A DNA stretch of 64,000 nt, from positions 1 to 64,000 of the forward strand of contig JBOEGJ010000029.1 in the NCBI GenBank assembly GCA_050633365.1, written 5' to 3'. The stretch is from Pseudomaricurvus sp050633365. Lineage in GTDB: Bacteria > Pseudomonadota > Gammaproteobacteria > Pseudomonadales > Cellvibrionaceae. The notes under the pieces were generated by a model. The model searched no databases, was not told where the DNA came from, and worked only from the letters and a program-made list of their open reading frames with translations. Below, in pieces: positions 61,622 to 64,000 of this stretch; positions within the stretch are counted from its first letter, which is position 1, and every line of letters begins with the position of its first letter. Made by a program: the position numbers and the translations under genes.

Positions 61622-63307
61622 ATGGACTGGCAAAGAACAACGATTTTGGGAGCTATCGCGGTAGTTTCCGTTTTATTGATTAACCAATGGGGGGATTTCC
61701 AAGAGCGCAACAAACCGGTTGTCTCACAGGAAACCACAAGCTCTGCGTCTCCAAGCGGTATACCGGTAGTCACTCAGGTTGCCGATACCGATGACAGCAG
61801 CGATATCCCAACTTTGGTGACTGAGCAGACCCAAATAGAAACCACCGTTGCCCTTCCACAGGCACAGCTCATTAGTGTGAAAACAGACTCTGTGGAAATG
61901 CTGATTGATACGCTAGGTGGTGATATCGTCAAGGTGGCCCTGCCGAAACACCTGGAATCGCTCAATAACGCCGATGCACCTTTTATTCTACTGAACCGCA
62001 CTCAAGCAACCACTTATATCGCACAAAGTGGCTTGATTGGTCAAAACGCAACGGATACCGCTGCCGGTCGTCCCACCTTTAGCAGCGCTCAATCGTCTTA
62101 TACCATGGACGACGACAGCGATACCTTAACGGTTGATTTGGTTCTGCAACAAGATCAGGTCACCATAACCAAACGTTTTGTATTCACTCGCGGCGACAAC
62201 CTCGTCAATCTTGAATACCAGATTCGTAACAACAGCGCGCAAGATTGGCAGGCGGGTTTATTCGCTCAAATCAAACGCGATAGTCACAACCCTGTGGTTG
62301 TCGATGGCTTTGGTATGCAGCCTTATTTAGGTGCGGCATTAACCACCAAAGATGAAAACTACAAAAAGCTCGACTTTGATGATCTCGCCGATGAAGACCT
62401 AACCCGCAAAGGTGGATTCAAAACCACCATCGACGGCGGTTGGGTTGCCATGGTTCAGCACTACTTCTTGAGCGCTTGGATTCCGGATCAAAGCCAAGAA
62501 AACAGCTTTAGCCTTCGCAAAGCTAAAGGCGATATGTATCTGATGGGATTTACCAGCCCTCAAGTAACCGTTCCAGCGGGTGAAAGCGGCGTGATTAAGG
62601 CCGACTTTTACGCTGGTCCTAAAGACATTTACCGCTTGGAAAAAGTCGCTCCCTATCTCGACCTCACCGTGGATTACGGTTGGTTGTGGTGGATTGCCAA
62701 ACCTCTATTCCACGTTTTGAACTTTATTTACGGAATTTTAGGCAGCTGGGGCTGGTCAATTATTGCCCTGACAATAATGATCAAAGCAGCATTCTTCCAT
62801 CTATCCGCCACCAGCTATCGCTCTATGGCGAAGATGCGTAAGTTCGGTCCAGAAATGCAACGCATGAAAGAGCTCTATGGCGATGACCGCCAAAAGATGT
62901 CTCAAGAGATGATGAAGCTCTACAAGAAAGAGAAAATAAACCCGCTCAGTGGTTGTCTTCCCATTCTTGTGCAAATGCCGGTGTTCATTTCGCTGTATTG
63001 GGTACTGATGGAAAGTGTTGAATTGCGACACACCCCATTTTTGGGTTGGATCGCGGATTTGTCAGTCAAAGATCCGTTCTTTATCCTGCCTGTGATCATG
63101 GGTGCCACCATGTTCATCCAGCAGAAATTGAACCCGACACCGCCTGACCCGACTCAAGCCCGTATCATGCAAATGATGCCAATTGTCTTTACCTTTATGT
63201 TCCTGTGGTTCCCTGCAGGTCTAGTATTGTACTGGGTAGTGAACAACACCTTGTCGATCGCTCAGCAATACGTCATCACCAAGAATATCGAGTCTACCGA
63301 TAGCTAG
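61622..63307 (+). CDS. yidC: Membrane protein insertase YidC
   Basis: Inner-membrane insertase for respiratory and other membrane proteins, working alone or with Sec. The 561-residue protein has an N-terminal membrane helix (about 6-23) and a large periplasmic beta-sandwich domain (about 60-350). The conserved five-helix core follows, from LHFVLNFIYGILGSWGWSII through MKELYGDDRQKMSQEMMKLYKKE and SGCLPILVQMPVFISLYWVL. Gammaproteobacterial length. A strong terminator ends the operon. Confidence 0.97.
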   Translation: MDWQRTTILGAIAVVSVLLINQWGDFQERNKPVVSQETTSSASPSGIPVVTQVADTDDSSDIPTLVTEQTQIETTVALPQAQLISVKTDSVEMLIDTLGGDIVKVALPKHLESLNNADAPFILLNRTQATTYIAQSGLIGQNATDTAAGRPTFSSAQSSYTMDDDSDTLTVDLVLQQDQVTITKRFVFTRGDNLVNLEYQIRNNSAQDWQAGLFAQIKRDSHNPVVVDGFGMQPYLGAALTTKDENYKKLDFDDLADEDLTRKGGFKTTIDGGWVAMVQHYFLSAWIPDQSQENSFSLRKAKGDMYLMGFTSPQVTVPAGESGVIKADFYAGPKDIYRLEKVAPYLDLTVDYGWLWWIAKPLFHVLNFIYGILGSWGWSIIALTIMIKAAFFHLSATSYRSMAKMRKFGPEMQRMKELYGDDRQKMSQEMMKLYKKEKINPLSGCLPILVQMPVFISLYWVLMESVELRHTPFLGWIADLSVKDPFFILPVIMGATMFIQQKLNPTPPDPTQARIMQMMPIVFTFMFLWFPAGLVLYWVVNNTLSIAQQYVITKNIESTDS

Positions 63308-63330
63308 ATGATCGGAGTTGAACTCAATCA

Positions 63331-63357
63331 AAGGGGAGCTTCAAGCTCCCCTTTTTT
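63331..63357 (+). terminator. Rho-independent terminator after yidC
   Basis: AAGGGGAGCTT and AAGCTCCCCTT form a near-perfect stem with a very small loop, followed by TTTT, 24 bases after the yidC stop. Confidence 0.9.
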
Positions 63358-63479
63358 ATGCTTGGCACAAGTTCAATTCACCCCCTCTAGACATTGATTC
63401 TTATCGCCGATCAAACTCATTAGATGCGTTGGCTTGAGCTATCGTATAATCGCGCAATCATTTTTCTGCAGAGATCCAC

Positions 63480-64000
63480 ATGTCATCAGACACGCCTTGC
63501 TCCAACGCCCTCAACAAAGACACTATCGCCGCAATCGCAACTGCGCCAGGTAAAGGCGGTGTCGGCATCATTCGAGTCTCAGGACCGAAAGTTAAGGCCA
63601 TCGCGGAACAAATGACCGACGGACTATTAAAGCCGCGACAAGCCCATTACGGCCCATTTATGGATCGCGATAAAAACGCTATTGATGAGGGCATCACCCT
63701 GTTCTTCCCTGGTCCTCACTCTTTCACCGGCGAAGATGTGTTAGAACTGCAAGGCCACGGTGGACCGATCATTCTCGATCTTCTGCTCAGCCGTGTCACC
63801 GCCCTGGGAGCTCGTATTGCCAATCCAGGGGAGTTCTCTGAGCGCGCCTTTCTCAACGACAAAATGGATTTAGCCCAGGCCGAAGCCATCGCTGACTTGA
63901 TCGAAGCGTCATCAGAACAGGCCGCTCGCAATGCCGTTCACTCCCTGCAAGGAGTCTTTTCTAAAGAGATACACATTTTGATTGAAGCGTTGATTCAGCT
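63480..64000 (+). CDS. mnmE: tRNA uridine-5-carboxymethylaminomethyl GTPase MnmE, 5' part (runs off window)
   Basis: With MnmG (GidA) modifies the wobble uridine of several tRNAs. The visible 173 residues are the N-terminal tetrahydrofolate-binding domain, with DTIAAIATAPGKGGVGIIRVSG near the start. It continues HSFTGEDVLELQGHGGPIILD and PGEFSERAFLNDKMDLAQAEAIADLI. The G domain lies past the window end. Follows yidC, as in most gammaproteobacteria; rpmH-rnpA-yidD-yidC-mnmE-gidA is the usual order. Confidence 0.96.
   Translation, partial: MSSDTPCSNALNKDTIAAIATAPGKGGVGIIRVSGPKVKAIAEQMTDGLLKPRQAHYGPFMDRDKNAIDEGITLFFPGPHSFTGEDVLELQGHGGPIILDLLLSRVTALGARIANPGEFSERAFLNDKMDLAQAEAIADLIEASSEQAARNAVHSLQGVFSKEIHILIEALIQ

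Noticed and set aside
1..64000. CRISPR array, prophage, insertion sequence, tRNA or rRNA gene
   Set aside because: No repeat-spacer array, integrase, transposase, cloverleaf or rRNA signature was seen on either strand.
21267..64000. Gammaproteobacterial part as a horizontally acquired island
   Set aside because: It contains dnaA, gyrB, oriC, glyQS and rpmH, which are core chromosome genes and not island cargo.

Overview
The window is best read as two unrelated bacterial chromosomes joined end to end at about 21,164-21,217. Bases 1 to about 21,200 look like a marine alphaproteobacterium of the Rhodobacterales. The evidence is an alphaproteobacterial-type groEL, the 44-residue aa3 oxidase subunit IV peptide, long-form Sua5, a DUF1636-cobC-cobD(cbiB) cobalamin operon and a DUF6732-cbiX pair. 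Bases from about 21,200 to 64,000 look like a gammaproteobacterium near Pseudomonadales/Cellvibrionales. The evidence is the origin-proximal gene order dnaA-dnaN-recF-gyrB, glyQS, trkA-rsmB-fmt-def, dprA-tsaC-hemF-aroE and rpmH-rnpA-yidD-yidC-mnmE, with a caa3 oxidase assembly cluster.

Alphaproteobacterial part. It holds the 3' part of groEL with its terminator, a leucine-rich-repeat protein and a membrane fatty acid desaturase. These are followed by an overlapping chrB-like/chrA/EamA transport operon, a periplasmic lipase-like protein, an orphan phnM-like amidohydrolase and sua5. Next come an acyl-CoA dehydrogenase/MBL hydrolase/DUF6173 run, the oxidase subunit IV peptide, a small lipoprotein and a lytic transglycosylase. 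The last stretch has the coupled DUF1636-cobC-cobD operon, a degenerate receiver protein, a glutathionyl-hydroquinone reductase, a GNAT acetyltransferase and then DUF6732-cbiX. The expected next genes in such a cluster are further cob genes; they are absent.

Join. The cbiX reading frame enters a histidine-codon tract and leaves it as what looks like the His-rich C-terminal tail of a gammaproteobacterial ZnuC, overlapping znuB. This is most simply an assembly chimera at a shared CAT/CAC repeat. A real fusion is possible but unlikely.

Gammaproteobacterial part. After znuB comes a mostly minus-strand caa3 cytochrome oxidase block: sco, cyoE, ctaA, a CxxxC protein, SURF1, a divergent DUF2909 gene, coxC, ctaG, ctaD, coxB. 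Then follow a MATE transporter, an unknown helical protein, yheV, prlC, a gamma carbonic anhydrase gene, aroE, hemF, tsaC, dprA and a LysM protein. The def-fmt-rsmB-trkA-trkH block handles protein start and end processing, rRNA methylation and potassium uptake. It is followed by a lipid A-type acyltransferase, glyQ-glyS-gmhB-plsC, a probable haem c protein, and the replication genes gyrB-recF-dnaN-dnaA facing away from rpmH. A probable oriC lies between dnaA and rpmH, and two palindromic parS-like sites sit inside recF, so this part is next to a chromosomal origin.

No insertion sequence, prophage, CRISPR array, tRNA or rRNA gene was seen. Apart from the join, most of the window is housekeeping. 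The unexplained items are a structured leader before DUF6732, the CxxxC protein in the oxidase block, and a few uncharacterised small proteins.
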